Translations under genes and position numbers: made by a program
Shown: one piece after another, positions 61,905-64,000 of the stretch
Numbering within the stretch: position 1 is the stretch's first letter
Layout: every line of letters begins with the position of its first letter
NCBI RefSeq assembly: GCF_003086895.1
Contig: NZ_CP026004.1
Coordinates: forward strand, 1,027,663 to 1,091,662
Direction: 5' to 3'
Origin: Stenotrophomonas sp. ESTM1D_MKCIP4_1
Lineage (GTDB): Bacteria; Pseudomonadota; Gammaproteobacteria; Xanthomonadales; Xanthomonadaceae
Length of the DNA stretch: 64,000 bases
The notes under the pieces: model-generated
What the model was told of the DNA's origin: nothing
Databases searched by the model: none
What the model saw: the letters and a program-made list of their open reading frames with translations, nothing else

Positions 61905-64000
61905 TCAGAAGCGGATGTCCGCGCTGAGCAGGAAGGTGCGCGGTGCACCCGGGGTGTAACGGTAGCCGCTCTTGTTGATGCTGGCCACGTACTGCTTGTC
62001 GAACAGGTTGTAGCCGTTCAAGCGCAGCGACACGTGATCGTTCACCGCCCACGAGACCATGGCGTCGTACACCGTGTAGGACTTGGTGAATGCCGGCGTG
62101 CCGACGGCGCCATCGGTGCCGCGGTGCATGCCGGCGGCATAGCGCACGCCGCCGCCCACGGTGATGCCATGCGGCAGCGCGTAGCTGGTCCAGCCGGTGA
62201 ACGTATCGTCCGGGGTATAGACCAGGTTGTTGGTGCCATCGGCGGCCACCTTGGCACCATCCTTCACATCGGTGTTCAAGTGGCTGTAGCCAGCGCTGAT
62301 CGACCAGTTCTCGGTCACGCGGCCCACGGCGGACAGCTCAACACCCTTCACCCGCTTGCTGCCGGTCTGGGTGGGGTTGCCGGCATCGTCCAGCACGGTG
62401 GTGTTGATTTCGTTTTCCACATCGGTCTGGAACAGCGCCAGGTTCACCGCCAGCGCATCCTCCATGAAGGCCCACTTGCTGCCCACCTCGAAGGTCTTGG
62501 CTTTCTGCGGGTCCAGCTTGGGGTTGTCGGCGCTGCTGGCCGAGCTGCTCAGCTGGAAGTTGGCACCGCCCGGCGGCTGCTGGGAAAGCGCGTAGTTGGT
62601 GTACACGCTGACCGTGTCACCCACCTTGTACAGCGCGCCCAGCTTCCAGTTCAGCAGGGTATCGGACGCGTCCAGCGTCGGGTTGCGCAGCACGGTGCCG
62701 GTGGGGTTGCTGCCACACACCGGGCCGCCACGGCCGCCACACACCGAGGCGCTGGCGTACTCGGTCTTGTAATGGTCGGCACGCACGCCTGCGGTCAGCA
62801 GGAAGCTCTCGCCGAAGGAGAGGGTGTCGAACAGGTAGATCGCCGAGGTGGTGGTCTTGCCGTGCGCATCGGCGCCGTTGTGCGCCCAGTTCAGGCCAGT
62901 GACATTCCAGTCCGGGTTGTACAGGTTGGCGGCCGGCCAGCTGGTGCCACCGGTCGCGGCCTGGCCGTAGCTGTCCAGTTCTTCGCGGGTGAATTCCAGG
63001 CCGGCGCTCAGGGCATGGCCCACCGCGCCGGTGGTGAAGTCCGCGCGCAGGTTCACCTGGTCGGTGAGGATCGTGTTGCGCTGGTCCTTGAAGGTCGGCA
63101 GGCTGCGCGCAATCGTGTAGGTCGCAAGGTCGGCCGGGTTGGTATAGGTGATGTTGCCGGTCGGACGTCCGTTCGCACCACGCACACCGGTACCCATGAA
63201 GGCGGTGAGCAGATAGTCCTGCTCGGTGCGGCCCCAGCGCGCGGTGTTGGTCAGGCGCACGCTGTCGTTGAAGTCGTGCTCGAACCGGAACGTGGCCATC
63301 TGCGCGGTCACGTCATCGTGGTCGGCACGGGTGCCGTAGAAGTTCTCCGGATCGACCGGGTGTCCGGCCAGCGCCTCCAGGGTCGGCTGCGGGGTCCAGC
63401 CCGGCAGGCCCAGGGTCGGCACGCCGCCGTCGGGCACGTTGTCCTGCTTCACATACAGCAGGTTGAGGTAGTAGCGGGTGGCGGTACCCAGGCCGAACGC
63501 GAGCGACGGCGCGATGCCCCAGCGCTTGTTCTGCACGTGGTCGCGGCCGGGCTGGTCGCTGTCCTGCCACATGCCGTTGATGCGCAGCGCGCTGGTGGCA
63601 CCCAGCGACTGGTTCCAGTCGGCGGTGGTACGGCGTTGCTGGTCGCTGCCGAGCGAAACGCTGGCCGAGGTCGCGTCCTGCAGGTTGGCCTGCTTGCTGA
63701 CCAGGTTGATGGCACCGGTCGGTGCCGAGCGGCCGTTGTCGGTACCGGCCGGGCCCTTGGTCACTTCCACCTGTTCGATGTTGAACACATCGCGCGAGAT
63801 CGAGCCCAGGTCGCGCACACCGTCCACGTACAGGCTGTTGGAGGTGTCGAAGCCGCGCATGAACAGCGCGTCGCCGGTGGTGGTGTTGCCGTTCTCACCG
63901 GCATAGAAGGTGCCCACGCCGGGGCTGTTGCGCAGTGCCTCGGTGAGGGTGGTGGCGCCCTGCTGGTTGAACAGATCGCTGGTGATGACCTGGATGGTCT
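61905..64000 (-). CDS. TonB-dependent siderophore receptor (PiuA/Fiu-like), 5' end outside window
   Basis: About 698 C-terminal residues of a TonB receptor; the start is beyond the right edge. The plug is visible (TIQVITSDLFNQQGATTLTEALRNSPGVGTF in pieces, then GDALFMRGFDTSNSLYVDGVRDLG and the VEVTKGPAGTDNGRS stretch), and the barrel ends in FLLSADIRF. 'MRGFDTSNSLYVDGVRD' is characteristic of the catecholate receptors Fiu and PiuA. The companion piuC is directly downstream. Confidence 0.93.
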   Translation of the reverse strand, partial: TIQVITSDLFNQQGATTLTEALRNSPGVGTFYAGENGNTTTGDALFMRGFDTSNSLYVDGVRDLGSISRDVFNIEQVEVTKGPAGTDNGRSAPTGAINLVSKQANLQDATSASVSLGSDQQRRTTADWNQSLGATSALRINGMWQDSDQPGRDHVQNKRWGIAPSLAFGLGTATRYYLNLLYVKQDNVPDGGVPTLGLPGWTPQPTLEALAGHPVDPENFYGTRADHDDVTAQMATFRFEHDFNDSVRLTNTARWGRTEQDYLLTAFMGTGVRGANGRPTGNITYTNPADLATYTIARSLPTFKDQRNTILTDQVNLRADFTTGAVGHALSAGLEFTREELDSYGQAATGGTSWPAANLYNPDWNVTGLNWAHNGADAHGKTTTSAIYLFDTLSFGESFLLTAGVRADHYKTEYASASVCGGRGGPVCGSNPTGTVLRNPTLDASDTLLNWKLGALYKVGDTVSVYTNYALSQQPPGGANFQLSSSASSADNPKLDPQKAKTFEVGSKWAFMEDALAVNLALFQTDVENEINTTVLDDAGNPTQTGSKRVKGVELSAVGRVTENWSISAGYSHLNTDVKDGAKVAADGTNNLVYTPDDTFTGWTSYALPHGITVGGGVRYAAGMHRGTDGAVGTPAFTKSYTVYDAMVSWAVNDHVSLRLNGYNLFDKQYVASINKSGYRYTPGAPRTFLLSADIRF

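Overview
The window looks like chromosomal DNA of a Stenotrophomonas, probably of the S. maltophilia group. The evidence is the very high GC of the genes, Xanthomonadaceae-type gene order (kdsD-kdsC-lptC-lptA-lptB-rpoN-hpf-ptsN-hprK-rapZ; pilT-pilU next to yggS-proC), a divergent soxR/mfsA pair as described in S. maltophilia, and many GTAG-headed palindromes of the SMAG type together with a REP-associated transposase (RAYT). I see no rRNA, tRNA, CRISPR array, prophage or plasmid module. Species assignment is inference.

Layout. 1-3.5 kb: the end of a TPR-like protein, an SDR oxidoreductase, a LysR regulator, a poorly coding stretch and a GFA-type zinc protein. 3.6-10.3 kb: a DUF4105 membrane protein coupled to a large lipoprotein hydrolase, mfsA/soxR with a clear SoxR operator, and an SDR/LysR divergent pair. 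10.4-16.9 kb: proC-yggS, pilT-pilU (twitching ATPases), a PIN/NYN protein, a membrane protein and an aldo/keto reductase. 16.9-23.6 kb: a LysR regulator, small genes, a YitT protein, tag, the yqgE-ruvX-pyrB operon, the RAYT flanked by its repeats and a lipoprotein esterase. 23.7-36.1 kb: a long minus-strand block with mgtE, a regulatory phosphotransferase system (EI, HPr, EIIA-Man type, HprK, EIIA-Ntr), rapZ, hpf, rpoN and the LPS transport/Kdo genes. 36.1-45 kb: bolA-like gene, murA with a coupled EF-hand protein, DUF3108 pair, purN and purM, DUF2066, AI-2E-family permease and hda. 45-52.8 kb: a repeat-rich gap, murU-amgK peptidoglycan recycling, an M20 peptidase, a comEA-like gene followed by a candidate CsrB/Rsm-type RNA, two L,D-transpeptidases and a HutD protein. 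52.8-64 kb: an iron-uptake and reduction island (flavoreductase, ApbE, DUF4198, DUF2271, PepSY, two TonB receptors, PiuC) with Fur-like sites.

The two most interesting non-coding signals are these. (1) A ~120-bp multi-hairpin element occurs in five complete copies and one truncated copy. Its long outer stem changes sequence from copy to copy but stays paired, while the core stays constant. (2) A GGA-rich set of hairpins between comEA and the L,D-transpeptidase has AGGA or GGGA in successive loops and ends in a strong terminator, which is the architecture of CsrA/RsmA-sequestering RNAs. In addition, twelve ~39-bp palindromes with variable inner stems sit mostly between convergent genes, and GTAG repeats supply the stop codons of at least two genes (tag and the RAYT).
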